From Candidatus Bathyarchaeota archaeon (GTDB lineage: Archaea; Thermoproteota; Bathyarchaeia; 40CM-2-53-6): a DNA stretch of 64,000 nucleotides. The notes beneath the pieces were generated by a model. That model had not been told where the DNA came from. It worked only from the letters and a program-made list of their open reading frames with translations, and made no database searches. The DNA lies in assembly GCA_005888755.1 (NCBI GenBank), contig VBBQ01000025.1, positions 26,256 through 90,255 on the forward strand, read 5' to 3'. The position numbers and the translations under genes were made by a program. The first letter of the stretch is position 1, and the number at the start of each line of letters is the position of its first letter. Shown here in pieces: positions 51,414-59,898 of this stretch.

Positions 51414-52177
51414 TCAGAGTATTCTGTTGAGCCTGTCAAAGGCCGCAGGGAGAAGCCGGTTTTCAGCATCGATCAGAGGTCGTAGTTGCCCCGATTTCAA
51501 CAGCCTCGCTATCGCCGTTCCCGTTGCCAGCTTTCCGTGACGCCAGCTCCGAAGAAGAGGACCATACTCTCCTTTCAGACTCTTAGTGACACTCTTTACC
51601 ACACTCTGACCTTTCTCCGACTTGCTCTCCACCTCGACCTCAAAGAGACGAATCTTCTGATCGTCAAAGTCGTAGAGCACCGAGTCCACATCCAGTTCAG
51701 CGAGAGTAGGAGAACCCTCAGGACCTGACGATATGCTTCGAACTTGACGTTGTGTCTCCCGATGCTGGATGGGAACCAAACCCTTCGCCTTCAACACCTC
51801 AATTGGGCCAGAAGGGATTGCCTGATCGACGGGACCAGGGGATTGCGGGGGGAGTTTCAGCTCGGAAACCACTTTTTCAACGGCCTCGGGAGACCACGGA
51901 ATCTCCATTTCGGCCCTGACCATTCCGCCCCAGAGAGTTCGTCTCGGATGAGTCTTCATGGTTATCCAAAGGTCTTGGTTGTCCCTTCGTATTCTCAGAT
52001 TCAGCTTGCGATGCGAGAGAAAATGGTTTGGCGTGTCGAAGTACGTGTCAGAGAGAAGTTTAGTCGTTGCACCAACTAACCGATAATCTCCAACGCTGGT
52101 CTTCTCAGCGATCTTCCTGACAATTTCCTCAGGATGGTCTGACAGTATAAGGAGGATCGATTCGATCTCTCTGCCAA
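51414..52177 (-). CDS. CYTH-domain (triphosphate tunnel metalloenzyme) protein, start region disrupted
   Basis: The conventional ATG at 51959 gives only the last 181 residues, but the same frame is open to 52250 and contains the missing half of a CYTH domain: EIESILLILSDHPEEIVRKI and DTYFDTPNHFLSHRKLNLRI, RRDNQDLWITMK, then AEMEIPWSPEAVEKVV and YDFDDQKIRLFEVEVESKSE. CYTH proteins hydrolyse inorganic triphosphate or polyphosphate, or bind it. No ATG, GTG or TTG in this frame precedes EIES; a TTG at 52177 is in the neighbouring frame, joined through a GAGAGA run, so a slip there may have broken the start. It is the first gene of the polyphosphate block. Confidence 0.6.
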
Positions 52178-52284
52178 AACCAAGAGCCCGAGGTAGCTTG
52201 ACCAGCCTAGTCCACTCACCGTTTCGAAGGAGAGGCGTAGTTACTGAACTTTATCTGACTCAACGACACTCGCCACGGGGACAA

Positions 52285-52902
52285 TTGACAGAGTCCAAGA
52301 GAACGGGGAGACAACGGCGCGCATTGTCGAACGACAAAGAGATCGACAGCAATAAGCCAACTTCACCAACACCTGCTCGGACCACATCAAAGACAACACC
52401 TCCTACCAAGATAGACCTATTCATCCTAAGGCATGGAGAAGCAGGCAACCGGATGACAGTTCTCGAGGAAGACTCCAAACGACCCCTGACACCGGAAGGC
52501 CGAGCCGAGATGCGGAAAATAGCCAAGTCATTGAAGGCAGTCGGACTGCAAACCAATCACATCTACACGAGTCCATTGATACGAGCCCGAGAGACCGCCG
52601 AAGTTACTGCAAAGGTTCTCAATATCCCAACGCTGGAAGAGTGGGACGAATTGAAACCAGATGGAAGCAAGGCAACACTCTATCGCAAACTGGAAAGACT
52701 CCAACAAAACTCCACACTAATCCTTGTAGGACACGAACCTTATCTGACTTCTATGATAGGGGAGATTATCGGGGCCACGAGTCCTAAAATTGTTCTGAAA
52801 AAGGGAGGGGTGGCAAAGGTCCGGATAACGTCATTTACTCCTCGGATTTCCGGGGAACTTCGCTGGCTCCTCACACCGAAAATCATCACTAAGATGTCTT
52901 GA
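52285..52902 (+). CDS. SixA-type histidine phosphatase
   Basis: A protein of about 205 residues. LFILRHGEAGNRM is the phosphohistidine motif and LILVGHEPYLTSMIGEIIGA the second catalytic histidine, with TSPLIRARETAEVTAKVL between them: the short branch-2 phosphatase fold of SixA and relatives, which act on phosphohistidine or phospho-compounds. The 45-residue Thr/Pro/Lys-rich N-terminus is probably disordered. TTG at 52285 follows a TATA-like CTTTATCTG (52249-52257); a TTG at 52324 is the alternative. Head of the Ppx-CHAD block. Confidence 0.85.
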   Translation: MTESKRTGRQRRALSNDKEIDSNKPTSPTPARTTSKTTPPTKIDLFILRHGEAGNRMTVLEEDSKRPLTPEGRAEMRKIAKSLKAVGLQTNHIYTSPLIRARETAEVTAKVLNIPTLEEWDELKPDGSKATLYRKLERLQQNSTLILVGHEPYLTSMIGEIIGATSPKIVLKKGGVAKVRITSFTPRISGELRWLLTPKIITKMS

Positions 52903-52971
52903 TAAAGCCAAAACGAATCACTATGACCCCGCCGAAGTGAAACCGAAAACGACGGGCGGTCCTAGCCAAGT

Positions 52972-54435
52972 TTGAAAGTCTCGGTGATAGACTTAGGCTA
53001 CAACTCGCTAAAGCTGGTGAATTACGAAGTTAGGCGGGACAAATCGTTCGTCGCGTATGGACAGCAATCGGTCCTCTCGAAAGTTGGAGAAGGAGTCGAT
53101 CAAACAGGCTTCCTAGGCGACAAACCCATTCGACGTACCCTCAAAACTCTGAAGCAGTTCCGCGCCATCGTGGACCTCGAGCAATCAAACCATGTCCTCC
53201 CAGTTGCCACTAGCGCCGTTAGGGAAGCTGGGAACAGAGAGGAATTCCTCAAACTAGCCTACCAGGAGACTGGGTTCAAGTTCAAAGTTCTATCCGAAAA
53301 AGAAGAAGCAGTATACGCTTTCGAAGGAGCCAAGAGCGCCACCAGCGTTCACGCCGGCTTGTTCTTCGACCTTGGAGGAGGAAGCCTGGAGATAGTCATC
53401 TACTCGGAACCCACGATCAAAAAAATCCTTTCAGTTCCTCTCGGAGGACTAAGGCTAACTGACCTTTACGCAAAACCAGATGGATCTTACACAAAGAAAA
53501 ACTATGCACGGATGAGAAAAAGGATTCTCGAACTCCTGCCGGACAAGAAGCATCTTCCGGCTTCGAAAAGTCTTGACCTGGTTGGGGTCGGAGGCTCCGT
53601 ACGCGCACTCGCAAGGTATGACCAGATGCGCCGCAAGTACCCTCTAAACAAGCTGCACAATTATTCGATGAAAAAGAACGCCGTGGAATCAGTACACCGA
53701 GCCCTACGCAGAATGAGTCTAAGAACAATCAGGAAAAACCCAGCAATAGGCCAAGAGAGAAGCCAATCAATCATCGCCGGGTCCCTGGTAGTTCACCTGC
53801 TGATGGAGAAGATCGGCTTCCGCAAACTCATCGTCAGTACACACGGTCTCAGAGACGGAGTACTCTCAGCCTTCCTCGAAAACCCCAACGCATACCGCCA
53901 AGGACTGCTAGACAAAGTCCTTAGCCGCGAAGGAACGCCAGCACACGCGAAAGCCCCCGCCCAAGAAAAACTGGCCAGGTCCCTCTTATCCCATAGAAAC
54001 CTGACAAAGAGAGAGTTTGCGATACTCTCCGAGGCGCTCGATCACGTATTGCCAGATCTTCCGGTCTACAGTCCGGAGACCCTGTTCTACATCGTATTGG
54101 AGGCTGACAGCATACTGCCGCACCAGGATCAGATCATCCTGGCATTGTCCGTCGCGAGAGCAAATGGAATGAGGAGGACAGATTGGGCTCAGACAAGCTA
54201 CAAGCGGTTACTAGACAAGAAAAGCATGGAGATGGTCAAGAAGGTCTCAGTCCTGATACAACTTGCGCAACTCCAGCAGAAAACGGACATCCATCTATCC
54301 ATGAGGTCTGAGCGCGGCATCCCCCGCCTTCGCATAACCCAAGGTAAGCAACACGTTCCAAAAGTGCTCATGAAGGATATTCTGAGAGACCTCGAAGACC
54401 TTGAAGGCGCATTCAATCTTCAGCTCGCCATGTAG
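52972..54435 (+). CDS. ppx: Exopolyphosphatase (Ppx/GppA family)
   Basis: A 487-residue ASKHA-fold protein. SVIDLGYNSLKLVNYEV is phosphate loop 1, FFDLGGGSLEIVIY (near residue 130) loop 2 and DLVGVGGSVRALARYDQ the adenosine region. Residues about 320-487 form the C-terminal helical (HD-like) domain. It hydrolyses terminal phosphates from polyphosphate or pppGpp. The start is TTG at 52972, 69 nt after the SixA gene. The CHAD gene follows after 49 nt. Confidence 0.92.
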   Translation: MKVSVIDLGYNSLKLVNYEVRRDKSFVAYGQQSVLSKVGEGVDQTGFLGDKPIRRTLKTLKQFRAIVDLEQSNHVLPVATSAVREAGNREEFLKLAYQETGFKFKVLSEKEEAVYAFEGAKSATSVHAGLFFDLGGGSLEIVIYSEPTIKKILSVPLGGLRLTDLYAKPDGSYTKKNYARMRKRILELLPDKKHLPASKSLDLVGVGGSVRALARYDQMRRKYPLNKLHNYSMKKNAVESVHRALRRMSLRTIRKNPAIGQERSQSIIAGSLVVHLLMEKIGFRKLIVSTHGLRDGVLSAFLENPNAYRQGLLDKVLSREGTPAHAKAPAQEKLARSLLSHRNLTKREFAILSEALDHVLPDLPVYSPETLFYIVLEADSILPHQDQIILALSVARANGMRRTDWAQTSYKRLLDKKSMEMVKKVSVLIQLAQLQQKTDIHLSMRSERGIPRLRITQGKQHVPKVLMKDILRDLEDLEGAFNLQLAM

Positions 54436-54484
54436 CCTCCAAAGAAAACCTAAGTAGGCTCACTTCTCGAACCCAGCCCTTCCC

Positions 54485-55279
54485 TTGATTACTCGCGACT
54501 CCTTCGCGAAGGAATACGACAAATTCCTGAAAGCGCTCACTCGGAGAGTCAAGGCCTACCTCAGAGACCCAAACGCCGAAAACGTCCACCGACTTCGAAC
54601 ATCGACGCGTCGCCTGCAGGCCGCCTTCGCATTGCTTCCCAAGGCGAGCCGGAAGCAGACCAAGGCACAGAAAGCCATGGCCCGCATCAAGGAATTGATG
54701 AAAGTAAACGCTAGTGTGAGAGATCAAGACATTATTCTCTCGAAACTCTCAACGTACAAGCAGAATCCTACATACGAACGGCTCGTAGAGGATTTGAGAA
54801 AATCACGAAAGTCCCACCTGGAGCAAGCGAAAGAGTTAGCATTGGCCGTTCAGAAAAACCCGGGACCTCGCGTAAAACCGAAAGATCTTTCCGAACCCAC
54901 GCTCCAGAAGAGACACGACAAAGTTGTAAGAAAACTAAGCTCGAAGATTACAAGTGAACTCCCGCTAGTAAGGGAAGATCCCTCGAAGGTGGAGCAATTG
55001 CACGTTGTTAGGAGAGACTGTAAACAACTCCGTTATGTTCTAGAAATGAGCGAATTCTCGAGACCACCGAAACCGCTGGTGGCTCTCCGATCTTGGCAAG
55101 ATCTACTTGGTACGATACGCGACCATGATGTGATGATTGAGTATCTTCAGGAACTCAGAAAGTCGCCGGAGATCCTAGTCGCATTAAACACCGAAACTGA
55201 GGGTCGAGGTAACAGCTATCGGAAATTCGTCGAGGCTTCGAGAGAAAATCCAGTTTCCCCGTTTGCTGCCAAGCTTTGA
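54485..55279 (+). CDS. CHAD-domain protein
   Basis: A 264-residue helical protein. ENVHRLRTSTRRLQAAFALL (residues 32-51), VEQLHVVRRDCKQLRYVLEM and LRSWQDLLGTIRDHDVMIEY are the conserved histidine- and arginine-rich helices of CHAD domains, which bind polyphosphate in a basic groove and often accompany CYTH domains. Start TTG at 54485. It probably binds or shields polyphosphate made or used by its neighbours. Confidence 0.9.
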   Translation: MITRDSFAKEYDKFLKALTRRVKAYLRDPNAENVHRLRTSTRRLQAAFALLPKASRKQTKAQKAMARIKELMKVNASVRDQDIILSKLSTYKQNPTYERLVEDLRKSRKSHLEQAKELALAVQKNPGPRVKPKDLSEPTLQKRHDKVVRKLSSKITSELPLVREDPSKVEQLHVVRRDCKQLRYVLEMSEFSRPPKPLVALRSWQDLLGTIRDHDVMIEYLQELRKSPEILVALNTETEGRGNSYRKFVEASRENPVSPFAAKL

Positions 55280-55286
55280 GATCGTT

Positions 55287-56561
55287 CTAGTTCGGCAGGC
55301 TCATCAGCCACTGGTTCTTAGTCAGGATCGTGGGTTCGAGTGAGTACTCTTCTATGAGATAGTTGGCCACGGACGCCACATCATTGATACTCCGGGTCTC
55401 AGCCCTCGGAGAAGGTGAGGTCAGAACGTCCTCCACCTCCAGCTGGTAGAGTTCGTGTCCTCGATGCGTGCTTCTATCCATCATCACCGCATACTCTCTG
55501 TTCCCCCCGTCCCGTTCGACCATGAAGTATTTCCTTCTCCTCGTGAGAATCTTGTAGGGCATCTTCAACATGTCCGATTGAATGGGCTCCTCGATCTCCC
55601 GCCTCTTGATCACGTTACCTAGTCGATAGGGGTCCTGCACGACTTGAAAGTCCTCCTTGATCGTCGCGGACCTTGCTTGACCACTGGTTTCAAACCTGAC
55701 GTATTCATGTGTGGGCACCTGGACGTAGTGGTAGAGCCTGCCGGTCTCCATAACGCTGGGGTAGGAGTTGGAGAGTCTGAAGCCTTCGATCTTGCCTTCG
55801 GAAAGATCGGATCTTATTCTGGGGAAAATGTCCTGGTCTTCTGAGTCAAGAGCAAGTTTGGCTTTGATCTCCGTGTTGTGACTTGGTTCTTTGTAGGCCT
55901 CGCCTGATTTCCTTGCTCGGTCCTCGATGAGATTAAAGATTGTAGCCTTCTTGGAAATGCCTTGTTCTGCATTCTCTCTCCTAAGGAGACCGTGAATTTT
56001 TCTGACGAGTGGAGAACTTGTTCTGCCCGGCGGGATCTTTAGCTCCACAATTGCCTTACTCGAGGCCCCAAGCGTTGTCCCTGTGAGTCCCTCGAATGTG
56101 AAGTACCGGACATCTTCATCCATTGTAACCCGTACGCCTCGATCGCTTTCAAGAAAGTGGTTTCTAGAATAACTGGCGGCGGCATAGATGCCCAGTTTGT
56201 GTGGAATCCGGACACGGCCGAGCTGGCGCACTCGTTTTACCCTCGACAAGATTTCTCGGAGGGGCAACATCTCGTTCCGTCGTTTGTACCTGATGAACCG
56301 GCCGTGTTCCGACCGGGTGTTCTTCACCTCGAAGATCCACTTGTCGCCTAGCTTGAGCTTGAATCGTTCCTTGAACGGTTTTTGCTCGTATCTTCTTCCT
56401 CTGATCGAGTAGGTGAATGGGACTTCGTGCTCGTCATTGTTGAAGTACAGTGTTTGGTTGACAGGGTTGGGAAAACTGTTCAGGCTCATTAGCTCGAAGA
56501 GGTTAAGCTTGAATCTCTGAGCCTTGTGAGCATCTATGTAGTACCGAATTTCGGCCCTCAC
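55287..56561 (-). CDS. VTC-like polyphosphate polymerase domain fused to a CYTH-like domain
   Basis: A 424-residue protein. Residues 1-205 look like a VTC tunnel domain: a RAEIRYYID N-terminal strand, the basic KERFKLKLGDKWIFEVKNTR and GRFIRYKRRNEM, RVTMDEDVRYFTF and VELKIPPGRTSS with closing Glu/Lys. VTC domains polymerise ATP gamma-phosphate into polyphosphate. Residues about 228-380 start with TEIKAKLAL (an ExKxK signature) and continue as a second tunnel-type domain (YHYVQVPTHEYVRFETSGQA, VIKRREIEEPIQ). The tail (380-424) is helical. It is convergent with the CHAD gene (stop codons 8 nt apart). Start GTG 56561; the frame is open a little further upstream. Confidence 0.7.
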   Translation of the reverse strand: MRAEIRYYIDAHKAQRFKLNLFELMSLNSFPNPVNQTLYFNNDEHEVPFTYSIRGRRYEQKPFKERFKLKLGDKWIFEVKNTRSEHGRFIRYKRRNEMLPLREILSRVKRVRQLGRVRIPHKLGIYAAASYSRNHFLESDRGVRVTMDEDVRYFTFEGLTGTTLGASSKAIVELKIPPGRTSSPLVRKIHGLLRRENAEQGISKKATIFNLIEDRARKSGEAYKEPSHNTEIKAKLALDSEDQDIFPRIRSDLSEGKIEGFRLSNSYPSVMETGRLYHYVQVPTHEYVRFETSGQARSATIKEDFQVVQDPYRLGNVIKRREIEEPIQSDMLKMPYKILTRRRKYFMVERDGGNREYAVMMDRSTHRGHELYQLEVEDVLTSPSPRAETRSINDVASVANYLIEEYSLEPTILTKNQWLMSLPN

Positions 56562-56787
56562 CTGGCTTCGCAGATGTCGCAGCTCCTCAAACCATTGTTT
56601 TCCCGAGAAACGTTGGGAAAGAGGATTTTCAAAACGCGCGCCTCATAAAGTAGCTGAGCCTTTGAACCGGTATTCGCGAGTACCCCCTCTAAACCGATGC
56701 CTCCGTAAACTCCAGAGCCTCCTTTTTGGCTTGTACCTCCCGATTCGCTGCCGGCGGCTGCCCCGATTTCGCGAAGGCCCAGACGAT

Positions 56788-57246
56788 CTACTTGCTGTCT
56801 GGGGTTTGGACTCTCAAAAGTCTCCGAACGGCTCTTCTATCTGGGACAATGCTGAGATTGGAGACATCAGATTCCCAATACACCTGCTCAGCCTCCTTAG
56901 ACTCGATTCTACCGTTCCACTTTTCAACATGGTAATAGTGAATTCTCTGCCTCTCACCGTTTGTTGCCCTAGCCAGACTCTTCTGGACAAGTCTCGCTTT
57001 CTCGACCTCAATTCCAAGCTCTTCCTTCAGCTCTCTTCTCAGAGCATCCTCTAAGTTCTCACCAGTGTCCACGTGCCCTCCGGGGATCTCTACGCATCCC
57101 GGATCGGCCTCATCATTGGCGCGTCTCTTCTCCACGAGGAATGTCCTCCTCTCCATCAATATTCCAGCCACTACGTCGGCGATCTTGCCAGGGGTAGGCT
57201 TCGCTCGTTCGGGCATAGAGGTTTGAGAGTCGACGCTCCAACTCAA
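56788..57246 (-). CDS. NUDIX hydrolase
   Basis: A 152-residue protein with a full Nudix box GGHVDTGENLEDALRRELKE followed by ELGI. It hydrolyses nucleoside diphosphates linked to another moiety, or diphosphoinositol/dinucleoside polyphosphates. It lies next to the polyphosphate block, but on the reverse strand with a gap; a role in that block is inference. Start TTG 57246 or ATG 57216. Confidence 0.88.
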   Translation of the reverse strand: MSWSVDSQTSMPERAKPTPGKIADVVAGILMERRTFLVEKRRANDEADPGCVEIPGGHVDTGENLEDALRRELKEELGIEVEKARLVQKSLARATNGERQRIHYYHVEKWNGRIESKEAEQVYWESDVSNLSIVPDRRAVRRLLRVQTPDSK

Positions 57247-57284
57247 TACGTCTAACTGACGAAATTTTGAGTGGAAAATGGATT

Positions 57285-57563
57285 TCAGCTAACCGGATTC
57301 GCGGAGCCAGATTGTTCTCCCTCCGCAGAGGAGACGATTCCGGGTCGCTCTTCAGCACGTGTTGCGGGGTCCGAATTTGAGCGTGATAGCTCGTCCTTTG
57401 GTTGCTGATCTGTCTTGCGAGCTTCATGTTCCTCGCACCACTTGGTGAACGCTTGGACAGCAGCCTGGCTCAGAGAACCCCGGCGGTATCCATAGACGCT
57501 CATAGCCAGCATCCTGAATCTCTTGTCAAGTTCTTTGGGTAGGTACACTTTCAGTTCGGCCAT
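57285..57563 (-). CDS. Ribbon-helix-helix DNA-binding protein
   Basis: A 92-residue protein. MAELKVYLPKELDKRFRMLA followed by YGYRRGSLSQAAVQAFTKWC has the strand-helix-helix of archaeal RHH/CopG regulators. The C-terminal 45 residues are acidic and low-complexity. It lies just upstream of the NUDIX gene and may share its transcript. Confidence 0.75.
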   Translation of the reverse strand: MAELKVYLPKELDKRFRMLAMSVYGYRRGSLSQAAVQAFTKWCEEHEARKTDQQPKDELSRSNSDPATRAEERPGIVSSAEGEQSGSANPVS

Positions 57564-57701
57564 TGGGCGGTCATCTCCTTCTCACTATAGGGACAAAGGG
57601 ACGTGGCTAAGCATGGAGTGTAACGCTTAGAGTCGGCGAAGAGTTCCGCCACCGGCTAATCCGGGGCGGGTCTAGGTGAGTCTTGGAAAAGTGGTTTTGA
57701 G

Positions 57702-58193
57702 ATGCCTGCCAATACACATGACCCGTTCGGCGACTTTCGGCCCGTATTGCCATCGATCATACGACTCCTCGCAGGAATCATTGTCCTCATCGTGGTCCAG
57801 AGCATCGTCCTGGGCTTCCCAGGAATCACCCAAACAGTCCCCGGAACAACGTTCAGCGTCGCAAGCTTCGCGATCTTTACGGTCGGACTAGTAGTTGCCG
57901 CGGTCGTCTTGAAATACGGAACACAATTGGCCAGCGCAGTTTCCGACACCTACAAGACTTACAGGGCCTACGCGCCCATTCTGGCTTGGATCTTCCAAGT
58001 GATGGCTCTATACATCCTCTACAGTGTCAGCAAGACAATGGTGATCGGTTTCTTCGCCAGCACACCGTGGGCGTACCCATTGATCTTCCTTGCAATGGCT
58101 CTCATACCGACCGTCAAAGTAGTCGTAACAGTCCTACACGCACTCGAAGGCCAGAACGCCCACAAACAAACCGTCACTAGAGACCAGTTCTAA
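57702..58193 (+). CDS. Four-TM membrane protein
   Basis: A 163-residue protein with four hydrophobic helices (about residues 19-38, 48-70, 92-112 and 122-145) and short polar ends. No family is recognised. ATG at 57702 after a weak ribosome-binding site. Confidence 0.55.
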   Translation: MPANTHDPFGDFRPVLPSIIRLLAGIIVLIVVQSIVLGFPGITQTVPGTTFSVASFAIFTVGLVVAAVVLKYGTQLASAVSDTYKTYRAYAPILAWIFQVMALYILYSVSKTMVIGFFASTPWAYPLIFLAMALIPTVKVVVTVLHALEGQNAHKQTVTRDQF

Positions 58194-58341
58194 GACCAAC
58201 GAATGATATACTCCTAAGCGGGCGACCGCTGAAGGTCCAAACTCCAATCTTTCTTTCCGTATCAGTTTCGGGTTTTCTCGTCCAACTCGATCGGTAGGTC
58301 TAGATTCATATCAATCACGAGCTATCTGCGAGGGTTAGAAA

Positions 58342-58518
58342 TTGTCCAGGACAAGAAGACGGACAGTAAAACCACCAGGGTTCAGGGGAAGGTTCTACCA
58401 ACCTCCTCGAACCAAAGCAGGCGGCCCTCGGAAATGTGCGAGATGCGGCAGGGTAACGGTGGTTTCCAAACATGGACTCTGTTCCGACTGCAAGAGAATT
58501 CTTGGCAAATGGGTGTAG
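58342..58518 (+). CDS. Candidate zinc-ribbon microprotein (start codon non-canonical)
   Basis: A frame open from 58207 to TAG 58518 ends in a zinc ribbon, KCARCGRVTVVSKHGLCSDC, preceded by arginine/proline-rich sequence (RFRGRFYQPPRTKAGG). The paired CxxC resembles the S14/zinc-ribbon ribosomal-protein style. No ATG, GTG or TTG lies in frame; an ATT at 58342 follows a GAGGG ribosome-binding site at 58332. It directly precedes the TnpB element. Real gene or remnant is undecided. Confidence 0.35.
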   Translation: MSRTRRRTVKPPGFRGRFYQPPRTKAGGPRKCARCGRVTVVSKHGLCSDCKRILGKWV

Positions 58519-58558
58519 GGGTTCCGGTAACTTATCTTCGGATGGCTCTCTGACATAA

Positions 58559-59788
58559 ATGGGAGGGTTTGGTTCTTGCCATTGGTTGTTAGCCGTCAAA
58601 TCTGTCTGGCAACGCTATGCTCCAACACGGGACATTCTCGGATTACTGGAAATGTTCAGGAGGATGGTCAACGAATCCATACGGATAGGTCTAGCCTACA
58701 ACGTGTACTCGCTGAGAAACCTTTCCCTGCTCTCGTACAACCAGCTAGCCCAGTTTGATTCTCCCAGCTGCTACAAGCTCTGCGCTATAAGCAGAGCAGC
58801 AGGAATACTAGCCGCTAGGAACAAGTCTGTCAAGAGAGGTTTTCCTACTAAGACCCCGTACGCGGTTAGACAGCAGCTCGTGTCATGCTACGGCTTCAAG
58901 AGGAACAACGAAGGACTTGAGATCCCCGTATCAAGAGGAAAACGTCTCAGCATACCCCTGACCAAGCACACGCTAGATGTCATCTCTCAACCCGGGGTCA
59001 AGGTTCGCTCCTTTACCCTCAGCCGGAACAAATTGAACCTATGCATCTCCCGCGATGTCGTTCTAGTAGAGTGCGCGTCTACCGTCGGCGTAGATCGTAA
59101 TCTTCGCAACCTCACAGCTGGGAACGACCAGCAGATACGCCACTACGACCTCTCAGAGACTGTGAGAATAGCCAGAACTACAGTGCGGATAATCGCTTCT
59201 TTGAGACGAGATGATACCAAGATAAGAACGAGAATCGCGTCGAAGTACGGGGGACGCAGAACCTCGAGAACCGGCCACCTACTCCATAACCCCACAAAAG
59301 CAATTGTCGCGCTAGCGATGCAGCAGAAAGAAGCAATAGTTCTCGAGAACATTGAGGGCATTCGATCTCTCTACCGGAAGGGTAACGGTCAGACCAGAAA
59401 GTATCGGGGCAGAATGAATGGGTGGAGTTTTGGCGAGGCTCAGCGACAGATAGAGTACAAAGCCCGATGGGTCGGACTACCGGTTATCCGTTTGTCTAGG
59501 CGTGAGACCAGAGGTTCCAGTGTGTCTTGTCCGAGATGCGGGGAGAGACTCCAATCGGACAAACGACTGAAACGCAATCTCTGGTGCAGCAACTGTCGAG
59601 TAGTCATGGACCGGGACAGGGTAGCAGCCATTAACCTGGCTCGGCGGGGACGGGTGAGGTTCGCACGTTCCCGGCCTCCCATCATCGAGGCGCAAGGCGG
59701 GGCAGTTGAAGCCGTGAAGGGGAACCCGACGCCTACGGTAATCCCCGGAGTCGATGCTCCGAAGCTAACTCAATCAACAAAGAGTTAG
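58559..59788 (+). CDS. tnpB: TnpB RNA-guided nuclease (RuvC-like)
   Basis: A protein of up to 409 residues. The RuvC-like catalytic residues are visible: VGVDRNLRNLT (Asp179), IVLENIEGIRSLY (Glu263) and MDRDRVAAINLA (Asp351/353). A zinc finger CPRCGERLQ...CSNC lies near residues 322-345. TnpB cuts DNA under guidance of an RNA made from the right end of its element. ATG at 58559 or TTG 58586, the latter supported by alignment with the deleted copy. All catalytic residues are kept, so it may be active. Confidence 0.92.
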   Translation: MGGFGSCHWLLAVKSVWQRYAPTRDILGLLEMFRRMVNESIRIGLAYNVYSLRNLSLLSYNQLAQFDSPSCYKLCAISRAAGILAARNKSVKRGFPTKTPYAVRQQLVSCYGFKRNNEGLEIPVSRGKRLSIPLTKHTLDVISQPGVKVRSFTLSRNKLNLCISRDVVLVECASTVGVDRNLRNLTAGNDQQIRHYDLSETVRIARTTVRIIASLRRDDTKIRTRIASKYGGRRTSRTGHLLHNPTKAIVALAMQQKEAIVLENIEGIRSLYRKGNGQTRKYRGRMNGWSFGEAQRQIEYKARWVGLPVIRLSRRETRGSSVSCPRCGERLQSDKRLKRNLWCSNCRVVMDRDRVAAINLARRGRVRFARSRPPIIEAQGGAVEAVKGNPTPTVIPGVDAPKLTQSTKS

Positions 59789-59789
59789 C
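59764..59789 (+). terminator. Perfect 8-bp hairpin at the tnpB stop codon/right end
   Basis: GCTAACTC (59764-59771) and GAGTTAGC (59782-59789) form a perfect stem with a 10-nt loop; the tnpB TAG lies in the second arm. It could be the right-end hairpin recognised by TnpA, part of the guide RNA scaffold, or a terminator. Confidence 0.55.
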
Positions 59790-59898
59790 GGAACCGGTGT
59801 AGGAATTTCTATATCTGCCAGCTTTAGTTTCGCCCATCTCAGAGCTGAATTGGGAAAGCTCGAAATAGACCGCTAGAATCATACTCAGAAGCACAATC

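Larger units (their letters stand above)
58526..59795 (+). mobile_element. TnpB element without TnpA (IS200/IS605-type)
   Basis: The element bounds are judged from the internally deleted copy at 30241-30589: both share the left end (TCTCTCTGAC type) and the right end (AAGAGTTA type). The right end includes an 8-bp perfect hairpin. No tnpA (HUH transposase) is present, so movement would need one in trans. Confidence 0.65.
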
